In this document: piece after piece, positions 11,201-21,744 of the stretch | Position numbering within the stretch: the stretch's first letter is position 1 | Layout of the letters: every line of letters starts with the position of its first letter | Source of the DNA: Rhodotorula mucilaginosa | Lineage: Eukaryota; Basidiomycota; Microbotryomycetes; Sporidiobolales; Sporidiobolaceae | DNA: 64,000 nt | Assembly (NCBI GenBank): GCA_034406715.1 | Contig: CP137874.1 | Location: 868,001-932,000 of the forward strand | Direction: 5' to 3' | Made by a program: the position numbers and the translations under genes | Notes under the pieces: model-generated | Databases searched by the model: none | The model's input: only the letters and a program-made list of their open reading frames with translations | What the model was told of the DNA's origin: nothing

Positions 11201-12299
11201 GTCTCGACCATCCCGCCCATTCTCGTCGCCATCGTTGCGCTCCCTTCTTCTCCCGCCCCTTCTCCTCCCCGTCGTTGTTGTTGTTGCTGCTGGGCGGCAT
11301 GTTTGAAATGGAGCGGTCCGAGGATCTCCATGAGGGCGGAGAAGAGACCGGAAAGGGAGGCGAGGTGGGTGATCTGGGGGATTGTTGCGTAGCGTAGCGG
11401 GGCGGTGCGGCGCGGGTCATGAGCGAGATGGGAATTGGGGCAGGGCGAGAGGACAGGAAGAGGGGTACGAGAACATCCGAAAGGATTAGTCTGCAGTACG
11501 AGTTTTGAGGAAAAGCTCCGAACGAAAGAACGGAGAGAGAGGCTGGAGGGGGGGATGTCTCTCTCTCTCTTTGAGGAAGGAGGGCGCCGCCCTGTCGGAC
11601 TCGAAACTCACGAGGACGAGGGATTTTTGGGCATAGCCCCGACGGAGGCGCGAGTCCTGTTGAGGGTTACTCAGTTTCGGATTCCTCGCTGAATCGGGGA
11701 GGATTGGACGTACGTGCTCCCTGACGAACCACGTGTACCCGTAGAGCGCGCTGGTCCCCGTCGCATCGTTGTCGGTCAGCGGGATCCTCCACGAGTAGGC
11801 GTAGCCGGCGGCCGAGTCGTCGGAGAGAGCAGCGGCGCCTTCGGGCAAGGACGAAAAGGCAATGTTTTGCTGGACGGCGGGTGGGAACGACTGGGGCGGA
11901 CACGTGTCCCTCAGAGTCTATGTGTGTGCTTGACAGTCAGTGAGTGAGTCTGAGAGGGTGAGAGAGGGAGAGACGGACTGGACCTGCGTCGATGTCGAAA
12001 TCGACGAGGGCGAAAGTGACGACGGTGCGGCCGAGGCGTGCGAGGGTGTCGCTGTCCAGTGCTGCTGCTGCTACGCTGTCCCCTCGCGTCGTCTGTGTGA
12101 GCTGCGGGTGAGGGTCGGGGGTCGGAGGAGATGCAGATGGTGGGGCCCACGGCTCGCCCTCTTGTTCTTCGGGAGGGCTGCAGGTCAAGCGGAGACCGAG
12201 ATCGCCATCCAAGGGATCCGTAGAGTCGACCATTTGCCCCTCGCTATGGCTGGCGACGGGGAGTGGAGCGACGAGGAGAGCCTTCTCACTTCGACTCAT
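8225..12299 (-). CDS. DENND6-family (FAM116/AFI1-like) Rab guanine-nucleotide exchange factor
   Basis: Multi-exon gene read leftwards from ATG at 12297-12299. Blocks appear in the order known for DENND6: VVTFALVDFDIDAG at the start of the uDENN lobe, then ALYGYTWFVREH, RRGYAQKSLVL, LFSALMEILGPLHFKH and LTLELPFLGSVLTVAIP. These are followed by LVTLWELLLLGEPILVWS in the cDENN core, then PYFHVHDVDFARL, TNPLLLTTCKHWPHILRL and a dDENN-like helical tail. DENN proteins load GTP on Rabs, and animal DENND6 acts on Rab14 in endosome-to-surface recycling. Unlike the animal proteins, this one carries long low-complexity insertions (poly-His, poly-Pro/Ser, poly-Gln) between conserved strands. The final exon starts after an intron with acceptor CTCCGCAG near 8571 and ends at 8225. 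The start lies 58 bp from the divergent GT25 start. Confidence 0.9.
9481..9520 (-). repeat. CAG/CTG trinucleotide tract encoding poly-Gln in the DENND6-like protein
   Basis: A run of GTTGCTGCTG units on the plus strand reads as about 12 glutamines on the coding strand. It sits in a linker between the cDENN core and the conserved segment with DIPLMNKNFGLKTTRKRH. Confidence 0.8.
10437..10472 (-). repeat. (GGT)n tract encoding poly-His in the DENND6-like protein
   Basis: About 12 perfect GGT units on the plus strand read as CAC/CAT on the coding strand, giving a run of about 12-13 histidines next to Pro-rich sequence. It lies in a long insertion within the cDENN region. Confidence 0.8.
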
Positions 12300-12357
12300 C
12301 GGATTCGTTTAATTTCATCTCGACTTTGAACGCGGCTCACGGGGCGGCAGGGGGACG
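12300..12357. promoter_or_regulatory. 58-bp divergent spacer shared by the DENND6-like and GT25 genes
   Basis: Only 58 bases separate the two start codons, so transcription start sites and 5' UTRs must overlap or the shared promoter must extend into the coding regions. An AT-richer stretch (TTTAATTTCAT) sits at about 12308-12318. Confidence 0.5.
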
Positions 12358-13872
12358 ATGATGACGCCACGCACTACGACGACCTGGCTGTGGGCAGTTC
12401 TCGTCGCCCTCGCCGCGACCGCGCTCCTCTCGACCGCCTGGCACCTCTCGTCGCTCGAGCCGCGTCGAGGCAACGCATGGCACACACTCACACGCTGGAG
12501 GACAAGCGACCCGCTCGCCTACCGCCGTCAGATCCAACTCGCCACCACCCAGCCACGAGACCCCGAACCCGCCTTTGACCACGTCTATGTCTTGTCCTTG
12601 CCCGCGAGGGAAGACCGCCGCGCCGATATGCGCCAACTCGCCCAGGCACTCGCGATCGACATCACCTTTGTCGACGCAGCAGACAGGGAGGAACCGTTCC
12701 TCCAGTGGATTGCGGAACGAGTCGCCGAGAGTCGAAAACTCCGAAGACAGGTCATGGTCCGTGGGGCTGTCTCTCTCTCCTGCGTAACTGTTGATTCCAC
12801 GCGAACTGACCACGCACGTGCACGCAGGCTGAAGCTCGGCAGGTCGCGCCCGAGTCGATCGGCGGGATGAGCATCGGTTCAGACTGGGTCACGCCCTTTC
12901 CCGGGAACCTCTCCTCCTCCCAGGGCGGCGCACCCGCTCGCTTCCCTCCCTACCCTACCACCAAGAACTACGGCAACCGGCACTGGGTCTCTCACCTCGA
13001 AGCGCTCGCCGCCTCGGGCGGGCGCCACACGTCCCTCCGGCCCTCCAACCCGACTCTGAACGTCACCTCGTTATTGTGGGACCCGCTCGAACCCCTCCCC
13101 GTGCGACAAGTCCACAAAGGCGTCATCTCGACCTATTGGGGTCAGACGCGCGCCATCAAACGTATGCTCGAGAACGGGGACAAAGTGGCGTTGATCTTGG
13201 AGGATGATGTGGATGTCGAGTGGGACTTGATGGACGGGTTTTGGGACCGCATTGAGCGCAGGTTGCCGAGGCGCGGCGAGGAGAAGGGCGAGTATGACTG
13301 GGATGTGACGTTTCTGGGACATTGCTGGGGCGGCGAGTTTCAACGTAAGTTGTTGTTGTTGTTGCACGCCACTTTCACACTCTTTCTCTCCTTCTAACTG
13401 ATCGGGCTCACTTGCTAACACGCACGACGACGCCGACGCCGCCGGCGCGCAATCAGAACCGCAATACCTTCATCCGTTGTTGCACCGCTCGACGGGCCCC
13501 ATGTGCCTGCACGGGTACGCCCTCACGGCGCGAGGGGCCCACCGCCTCCTCTCGCACATGCTCGACCCCTGGTCGGCCTTCTCGACCGCCGTCGACCTCG
13601 TCATCCCTTCCCTCTTGCACATCCAGTCCCGCGTGAGATCACGGTTACTGGAGAGTTTCAGCGTCGTGCCGCCGTTGATCGTGCAGAGGAAGGATGGCCC
13701 TTCGGACCTCCAGAGGGGGAACGGGTCCAAGTGGAGGGGACTGTTGAGGGACTCGACGGTCGAGCGGATCCGGAGAGACAGGGGCGAGTGGAACGACGAT
13801 TGGGAGGACAAGGATGAGGACGAGGAGAGGTGGGTGGACCCGGCGCTGAAATTGAGGTGTGCGCCAGTGTGA
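12358..13872 (+). CDS. Glycosyltransferase family 25 protein, type II membrane
   Basis: Three exons: 12358-12756, 12828-13344 and 13457-13872, with consistent phases. Residues about 8-30 form a single hydrophobic anchor preceded by a short basic tail, typical of a Golgi type II membrane enzyme. The catalytic domain begins with DHVYVLSLPAREDRRADM, the GT25 signature, then DITFVDAADRE. GVISTYWGQTRAIKRMLENG and VALILEDDVDVEWDL follow, the latter holding the acidic metal/donor site, and then CLHGYALTARGAHRLL. GT25 enzymes transfer sugars, mostly galactose, from nucleotide sugars to glycans or protein; the acceptor here is unknown. The tail (RRDRGEWNDDWEDKDEDEE) is acidic. Two adjacent ATGs (12358 and 12361) could both serve as start. 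Confidence 0.88.
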
Positions 13873-14101
13873 TTCTTTGTGGTTCGGTTGTACTACATTC
13901 GAATCCCCCCTGTTGTCTCTACTACTCCCCATGTATCAAGTTAACCCTATGCATTTCTATGTGTGTTTACGCCACGCGGGTCGACGTCCTCCTCGACTTG
14001 ACTGCTGCGTTGAACGGCGAGCCGCGACTTGGACGGAGTGACGTTCTCTCTCTACTGCGTACTGACGTAGTTGTATCGGAGCGCACACTCGACTTGCGAG
14101 A

Positions 14102-17100
14102 ATGAGCAGCAGTAACCGTGCTGCAGGCGGCGACGACGCGACTCCGTCTCCGTCTCCCGCTCCGTCTGCGTCCACTTCGCTGCCGATTCCTCAAATCCCA
14201 CCGCATCCAGCGCACGCAGCAGGCACGGGCGGTAGTCCCTATGGCTCACCGCGAGGGGCAGCTTCACCCCGCCTCGTGTCCGCCTCCCCCTCGCCCTTGC
14301 CGCCGAATGCGACGACAACAGACTCGCCGAGCGGCGGAGTCGGATCCGCCCCGCTCACGGACGCACAAAAGGCCGAAGTGATCAGACGGCACCTCTTGAA
14401 CGCCGAGGAGCAACAACGAGTTGCGCGGGATCAACAACAAGGTTCTTCGCCTTCTTGTTCGCCACGAGGAGGTCGAGCCGCTTTCCCGCAAGCAGTTGCG
14501 GCGGAGGACAATAATAACGGCACCCCTACGACTACGACGGCTGTGGAGGAAGAGTACCCGACTCCGTATCATCTCCAAGGCGGCGATGTCGTCGCCGGAG
14601 TGTACAAATGGGTCGCCCAGCAACAGCAGCAACAAGAAGGAGGCGGCAACGATTCCGGCATTTCGTCGTCGACCCCTCTCGCTCTCGGACCTCATACCGG
14701 TAACGCCACCGCCACCCCCAATTCGTCGGGAGTTGCATTAACGGGAGCAGCGAGTGGCACGGGAGGAGGAGGAGGTGTTGGCGCCGCTTTGAGGAGGAGC
14801 AAGTCGGCGGCGTCGTTGCAGCCTTCGGTAGGCGGAGGAGGAGGAGGGGCAGGCGGCGGATCTCGTCGCACGTCGCTTGCGGGTGGGGGAGGAGGAGGGG
14901 GGGATGCAGCGCGGGCGGCTGCTCGACTCGCTCTCGGTGCAGGAGCAGATGCGAACGCGAGCGAAACCACCGCCGCCGCCGCCGCCGCCGCCGCCGCTGC
15001 TGCTGACGAGAGCGCCGTCTCGATCGACCCCCCCTCCAATGTGGCGGACGACGGGGGGTTGACGACGACCGAGATGCTTCAACCGGGAGGATTCCGTCGC
15101 GATTTCGTCTTGCGGAAACAACAGCAACAACAAGCGCTCGCTTCCGGCGGCGAGACAGCTCCTTCCCCGACCAACGGAGGTGGCGGTGGTGGTTCGGAGA
15201 ACGCCTCGCTGTTCTCCCAAGCGGGAGGCGAAACGGGCTCGTTCGTCCATGTTGCGGCCCCGACTCCGGCGACGACGACTCGACCCGCCATGTATGGACG
15301 CCCGACGAGGTCTTTTATCGACTTTTTGACCCTTTATGGACACTTTGGTGGAGAAGATCTTGAGGAGATTGAGGAGGAGGAAGAAGAGGAAGAGGAGGAG
15401 GAGATGGAGGAGGAGGAGGAGGACGAAGAGGCTGCGGTGGGCTTGCCAGGCCGTGCGGGCGCAGGGGAGGGCCGACAGCAGAAGCAAGTTGGGACTGGCG
15501 TGCCGGGCCCGCTCGCGTCCCTCCGAAGAGCAGCGAGTGAACGCACCCCTTTACTGCGCAACCGCAGCTCGGTCCGCAGTACGCGGAGCATGTCGCGCAA
15601 ACGAGGCGCCGTCGTCGGTGGCGAGGAGCAAGGAGGCCCCGGTGCTGAGGGTGAGGTGGCGGCGGCGCCCGAGGGGATGAAGGAACATGGAGATGCGACG
15701 GTCACGCAGGCGGTGATGATGCTCCTCAAGAGTTTCGTGGGCACTGGAGTCCTCTTCCTCGGCAAGGCGTGCGTATCTTCCCGTCTCCTCTTCTTTTTTC
15801 CGCTCAAATGGAGCCTGTCCTGTCCTTGTCCATTCACCTCGGATGGGCATGGAACGTGCTTAGTTCATTGGCTGGAGAAGAGGAAAAGCTGATCGCAATG
15901 GGCATCCCGACCGAACAGGTTCTACAATGGCGGGATCCTGTTCTCAATCATCACCCTCTGCTTCATCGCCATGATCTCGCTCTACTCGTTCCTCCTCCTC
16001 GTCCAGTGCAGTCTCGTCATCCCCGGCTCCTTCGGCGGTGAGTTGTCCCCTCCTGCCGTCTTCCAGCTCCCGGTTTCTCTCTCTCTCTCTCTCGCTCTCT
16101 CCGCGTGCTGGCTTAAGGCGTTTGCGCCGCGTTCTCTGTCACTGACCGCCTCTTCTTTACTCTTCGAAACCAGATATCGGAGGCACGCTCTACGGCAAAT
16201 ATATGCGCCTCGCCATCTTGTGTTCGATCGTGCTGTCGCAGGTGCGTTCTCCTGGCTTCTCATCCCTGCCACCGCTGTCGAGCGAACCTACTCGCCGAGT
16301 CTTGCACGCAACTTGCACGCCCTAACCGCTCAATTCGCCCCCTTGTGCAGGTCGGCTTCGTCGCGGCGTACACCGTCTTTATCGTAAGTGGCCTCATCGA
16401 AATTCCAACCTCGATAGAGAACGGGACAACTGATCCGGACCGTGGCGAACGAAACCCTTGACGGCACCAGTCGCAAAATCTTCAAGCGTTCTTCTTGGCC
16501 GTGACGAATTGCAAGACCTACATCTCGATCGCACTGCTCATCACCGCCCAGACTATCATCTTCTTGCGTGAGTACTTGACTCTCTTCTATACCTCTACCT
16601 ACCCCCGCGCGGCTCTTGAAAAGGAGCCCTGCCTTGGCCGGACTGAATGACAAAGTGACTGACAACGGCCCGCCGGGGAAAAAACAACAGCTTTTGCCCT
16701 GATCCGCAACATCCAGAAACTGTCGGGCACGGCGCTGGTTGCCGACGTGTTTATCGTCGTCGGCTTGATCTACATCTTTTCGAACGAGATTGCCTTGCTC
16801 GCCAAGCGCGGGGTGGCCGATGTCGAGTTGTTCAACTCGAAAGATTTCCCGCTCTTGATCGGGTGCGTGCGACCCGCCGACGTCGTCCTATATCTACATT
16901 GCGACTCTCTCAAGGATGCGATCTCGACTAATGCTTACCTCTGGCGATCCGGTGCGCGCAGGACGGCCGTCTTTGCGTTTGAGGGAATCGGGTTGATCCT
17001 GCCCGTAGCGGAATCGATGCGCGAGCCGCAAAAGTTCCCGCGCGTCTTGACAGGCGTCATGGTCGGCACGATGCTCCTCTTTGCCGGAGGAGGCGCGCTC

Positions 17101-17923
17101 GGGTACCTGACGTACGGGAGCAAGATCCAGGTGCGCCTGCTCACGGATCAGCGTTCTCCGATGGTGTCTGTCTGTCGACAACTGACTCCTGTCGGATTGT
17201 TTTGTCCGGAAACCGCACGCACAGACTGTCGTCTTTGTCAACCTGCCGCAGGACGACAAGTTTGTCAACGCGTCCCAGTTCCTGTACAGCATCGCGATCC
17301 TCCTCTCGACGCCGCTCCAACTGTTCCCCGCCGTCCGGATCATGGAGAACGGGATCTTTGCGGCGCAAAAGAGTGGCAAGCGGAGCCTGAAGGTCAAGTG
17401 GGAGAAGAACGCGTTCAGGACCGTGGTCGTCGTCGTGTGCGCGTTGATCGCGTGGTTTGGGGCGGCCGACTTGGACAAGTTTGTTAGCCTGATCGGGTCG
17501 CTCGCCTGGTGCGTCTCCGCCTCTTCTCGAATGCAAGCGTCGAGGTCATATACACTGACAGCGCTTTCCTTTGATCTCATGGGATCGGTCGTCGCACAGC
17601 GTCCCGCTCGGGTTGATCTACCCGGCGCTCTTGCACTTGAAGGCGTGCGCCCGGAGCCGGAAACAAAAAGCCGCCGACATCGCGCTCATCGTCTTTGGGG
17701 CCGTCGCGACTATCTATACTACCAAGCAGACGGTGCGTTTTGTCCTGATCCCTCGCCTTTTTCGCCGCGGAGCGTGGAGGAGAGATGCAAAGGCTTTTGC
17801 TTGCCGTGTCTGGCCCCGCTGCAGTCTGCTGACTCTTTGGGGTGCGTACAGATTGAGCTGCTCTTGTCTCCTAGTGATGCTCCGGCGTCGCCCAAGCCGC
17901 ACTGCCCTCCGCGGAGGTCTTGA
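14102..17923 (+). CDS. AVT3: Vacuolar amino-acid transporter, AAAP family (AVT3/AVT4 type)
   Basis: Ten exons join in consistent phase: 14102-15768, 15919-16037, 16174-16241, 16351-16383, 16471-16567, 16691-16862, 16962-17130, 17225-17508, 17600-17732 and 17852-17923, giving 937 residues. The first about 540 residues are a disordered cytosolic extension rich in Gly, Ala, Ser, Gln and Glu, ending in a long acidic run. The transporter starts with QAVMMLLKSFVGTGVLFLGKAF, the AAAP TM1 signature, and continues with about eleven membrane segments, including FAFEGIGLILPVAESM. AVT3/AVT4 export neutral amino acids from the vacuole. Exon 4 is only 33 nt. The tail after the last helix is short. Confidence 0.9.
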
Positions 17924-18224
17924 TTCGCTCCGTCGACCGACCACAAATTCCCGACCTTGTATCGTCCGGCCCGACTACGACTTGTTCTGTATTGCTGTAG
18001 ACTTGCCTGCATTGGCCTACATGTTCTGATGCCTTCAAAGCACAAGCGACGATCTTTCGACTGGGAGAAAGGTGTTCCGGCATTCCAGTGCCGAGTCACC
18101 GGGTCGGTTCTCGCTCACTGCCGGCACGGACGGTCCCACACTTTTTCGGGCGACATACGCAAAGGCAGCTGCGCCTTTCCTCCTCTGACCACACCTTCTC
18201 TTCCCTTGAACTCTGCTGCAGAAA
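17924..18224 (+). promoter_or_regulatory. Upstream region of the acyl-CoA oxidase gene
   Basis: These 301 bases hold the 3' flank of the transporter gene and the promoter of the oxidase. A CTCTGACC branch-like motif followed by TGCTGCAG two bases before AAAATG suggests a 5' UTR intron ending just upstream of the start codon. Confidence 0.4.
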
Positions 18225-21200
18225 ATGTCCGCCACGTCCGAGTCGTCGGGTTCGCCCATCCTGACCGTCCCCGTCGAGATCCCCGACCACCTCCAGAAGC
18301 CCGTCGGCACTCCCGGTCCGCGCCTGCTCGAGATCGAGCGCGCCAAGGCGTCCTTCTCGCCCAGGGACTTGGAGCTCTACCTCTATGGCAAGGACTATAT
18401 CGAACGGAGGGACCGGATCCTCCCCGTCCTCGAGAACGAGGTACGCCCGGGGCGCCTCTATCATCCGCAGAGACTGCAATCTGCTCATACGTGTGTCAAC
18501 TGACGCTATCTCTGAACTCTTCTACTGCATGGCGCGCTCCTCCGGATGCTCGATCTCGACCGCCGCCGCCTCTGCTCTGCTCTGCTCTCCCCCACACCTC
18601 CTCGGGTTTCTCCCGATCGGTTGAACAATTCGCAGCCGGCGTTCAACAAGTCGAGGATCCACTACATGGACCGCGGAGAAAAGTACCGCTTCGGCCTCCG
18701 CAAGGAGAAGCGCTTGACCCAGATCCAGATGGAACTCGGCTGGGACGACGACGACCTGCACATGGCCGAGGGCTTGCTCGGTACGCCCCTTTTCCGGCAG
18801 CTTAGTTACGGACTGCCACATGCTGACTCTGCTGCCTCTTCGGCAGACCTTCCCGCCTCGTTCAACCTCCACCGATCCATGTTCATGAAGACTTTGCGCG
18901 CCCAGACCACCGAGGAGCAGAAGGAACTCTTCCTCCGACCGGCAGAGCGCTACGAGATCATCGGTGCGTCTATGGCGGCGTTCGGACCTTGGCTGCATCC
19001 GTGCTGATCAACTTGGCTCCTCGTTCCTGGCGACGACTCCAGGTTGCTACGCCCAGACTGAACTCGGTGCGTTTCCCAAGGCACATACTTCTTGCCGCCG
19101 CCCCACGTGCTGACTCCCGGTTTGACGTTGCGCGTACCCAGGCCACGGCTCGAACGTCCAGGGTCTCGAGACCACCGCGACGTACCACCCGGAGTCCAAG
19201 TCGTTCATCCTCCAATCGCCCGGCCTCACTTCCGCCAAGTGGTGGATCGGCGGTCTCGGCCGGACCGCAGACCACGCCGTCGTCATGGCCCAGCTCTACA
19301 CTCCCGTGCGTACTAGATCCTGGCAACTTCGGATCGTTGCCTCGCGGAGGATTGACCTTCCTCGATGCCGATCCTGCAGGACGGCAAGAACGGCCAGCTC
19401 GTCAAGCGCGGTCCGTTCCCCTTTGTCGTCCAGCTCCGTGACCTCAAGACTCGCGAGCTTCTCCCCGGACGCACGATCCAGGACATTGGCCCCAAGGCGG
19501 TCAGTTTCAGTTTCTCTCGGCTCGCTCCCGCACCCTCGTACTGACTCTGCCGGTCGTGCTACTGTAGGGCTACCCCATGGTCGACAACGGCACGATGCTC
19601 CTCGACCAGGTCGAGATCCCGCACGTCAACTTCCTCGCTGGCTACGCGAGCGTCGACCCCGAGACGGGCAAGTTCAACAAGCCGCAGCACGACAAGCTCG
19701 CCTACGGCACCATGGTCTACATCCGTGCCAGTGAGTTTCGCCCGTTGACCCTGGATGCGCTAACGAGATGTATGCTGATCCGAGCTTTTTTCCTCGGCTC
19801 GAAAGGCATGATCCAGCAAGCTCGTTCGATCATGGCTCGGTCGGCCACGGTCGCAATCCGGTACTGCTCCGTCCGGAGGCAGTTTGCCGACCGCGATGCG
19901 CCGCAGACCGACGACGGTCGCCAACCCGCCGAGACGCAGGTGATCAACTACCAGCTCGTGCAGGCTCGGATCTTCCCCCCTCTCGTCCAGGCGTTCGCGT
20001 TCCACTTTACCGGCAAGGAGATGTACCGCCTGTACCACCTCAACGAGCAGGCGATGAAGGGCGGCGACTTTGGTATCCTCGCCGACGTGCATGCGACCTC
20101 GAGTGGACTCAAGTCGCTCTGCACGCTGATGGCGTCCAGCTCGATCGAGGAGTGCCGCAGGGCGTGTGGCGGCCATGGCTACTCGCTCGCTTCGGGGTTG
20201 GCTTCGCTCTGGTCTGACTACCTCCCGCAGGTGACCTGGTGAGTCGCGCGCAAGAAAAATTCGGCCGCTCTTGGATGACACGGTGCTGATGCGAATTGCT
20301 TTCTTTCGTGTGTGTGTGTGTGTGTGTGCGCGCGCGCGTGTGTAGGGAGGGCGACTCGTACATGCTCACGCAGCAGACCGGTCGCTACCTCTTCAAGACG
20401 TTCCGCACCCTCCTCGCCGACCGCAACGCTCCCATGTCGAAGGAGAACCGCACGGCCGACTACGTCCTCAAGTACATCGCGAACCCGGAAGCCAAGGCGC
20501 CGTTCAAGTACGTCGGCGACTTGTCCGACCCGCAGCTGTTTGTCGACGCGTTCGGACACCGCGCCGCCTACTTGACGGCGACGGCGCTGAGGAAACGCGA
20601 CATTGAGAAGCGGTCGTGGAACTCGATCCTCTGCGACATTTTCCGCTGCTCGTGCGTTGCTTCTTTCTTTCTTCCGGATCGTTGCCCTCGGTTCTTGAAC
20701 AGCGTGTACTGATCCACTGCGATTCTACAGCACCGCGCACTCTCAGTACACCCTCGTGTACAACTTTGCCAAGGCGCTGCAGGAGGACGAGGATCTCAAG
20801 AGCCAGCGCGCTCTCCACCGCGTCATGACGACCTGCTTCGAGCTCTTTGGTAAGTTGTCAAAGAAAACTCCTCGGCTTACTTACGCCCGCCGTGTTGACT
20901 GACGAGCCGTTGTCCCGTCGCACGTACACAGCTTGCCACACGATGGACACCGAGGCGGCCGAGTTCCTCTCGTCCGGCTACCTCTCGCCGAAGCAGCACG
21001 AACTCCTCCGGAATCGGGTACACGAGCTCCTCGCCGAGCTGCGACCGCAAGCCGTCCCGCTCGTCGACGCGTGGAACTTGCCCGACTACCTCCTCAACTC
21101 GGCCCTCGGTCGCCAGGACGGCGACGTCTACCCGGCGTTGGTCCGGTTCGCGCAGGGCGAGCCGCTCAACCGGACGAGGTTCAACGTCGACATTCACAGT

Positions 21201-21254
21201 GACGAGATCGAGGTCGGACCCGAGGAGGGCGCCAAGGTCTCGAGCAAGCTTTGA
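18225..21254 (+). CDS. POX1: Peroxisomal acyl-CoA oxidase
   Basis: Eleven exons with consistent phases give 709 residues; the smallest is 24 nt at 19043-19066. The enzyme makes trans-2-enoyl-CoA from acyl-CoA with FAD and passes electrons to oxygen, forming H2O2, the first step of peroxisomal beta-oxidation. Visible signatures are [20 protein letters not shown] (FAD/substrate region), [20 protein letters not shown], the RRQFADRD helix, and [16 protein letters not shown] with the catalytic-base region downstream (VTWEGDSYML). Length fits fungal Pox/Aox proteins. The C-terminus is SKL, a perfect PTS1 import signal. The start at 18225 is preceded by a likely 5' UTR intron acceptor. Confidence 0.96.
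20308..20345. repeat. Alternating GT/GC tract at the 3' end of an acyl-CoA oxidase intron
   Basis: About 36 bases of perfectly alternating purine-pyrimidine sequence ((GT)n-(GC)n-(GT)n) run directly into the TAG acceptor of intron 8. It replaces the usual pyrimidine tract and could adopt Z-DNA. Confidence 0.85.
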
Positions 21255-21744
21255 GCACATCCTCCTTTCCCCGTGACTGCGGTACTTAGCGTTCTCCTCC
21301 CTCTTGTTTCTCGGCATCCTGCAGTTGGTATTTCTCGTCGTGTTGTGCAGTGCAAAGGACAAAGTTGATCTCCCAAGCTGCAAATGTCCGGATGATCCAG
21401 CTGCAAGGCAAAGGTGCGATCCGCCACTGCGCAGACCGATCGGACGGCGTCCGAGACAGTATACCTGGCCTGAGTCACTATGTATATGTCGAAAGTCTGT
21501 CTAGTACACACTGCAGGCCCTGTTGCGCCTCGGCGACGTGAGCAGCCGGAGTCCGATCGCTGCGGTCTAGAACTTCTCCGCGAACTCGGGGAAGATTTCG
21601 AGCTGCTCGCCGATGACAAGTTGCCCACCTGCGGCTGATCAGGCGGGCCCTGGCTCGCGAGTGCCCTGCAGCTCGTTCTCCCCAGTAGTCACGCCAGGCA
21701 GAGCTGTTCCTGCATGCACAAGTGCTGAGCGTTGACCGACTCGG
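21255..21744. other. Intergenic region upstream of the MFS permease
   Basis: These 490 bases hold the 3' flank of the acyl-CoA oxidase and the promoter of the permease. No gene was recognised in either strand. Confidence 0.5.

Noticed and set aside
13880-13960. TTCGAATCC sequence resembling a tRNA T-arm
   Set aside because: No matching acceptor stem, D-arm or anticodon arm could be folded around it.
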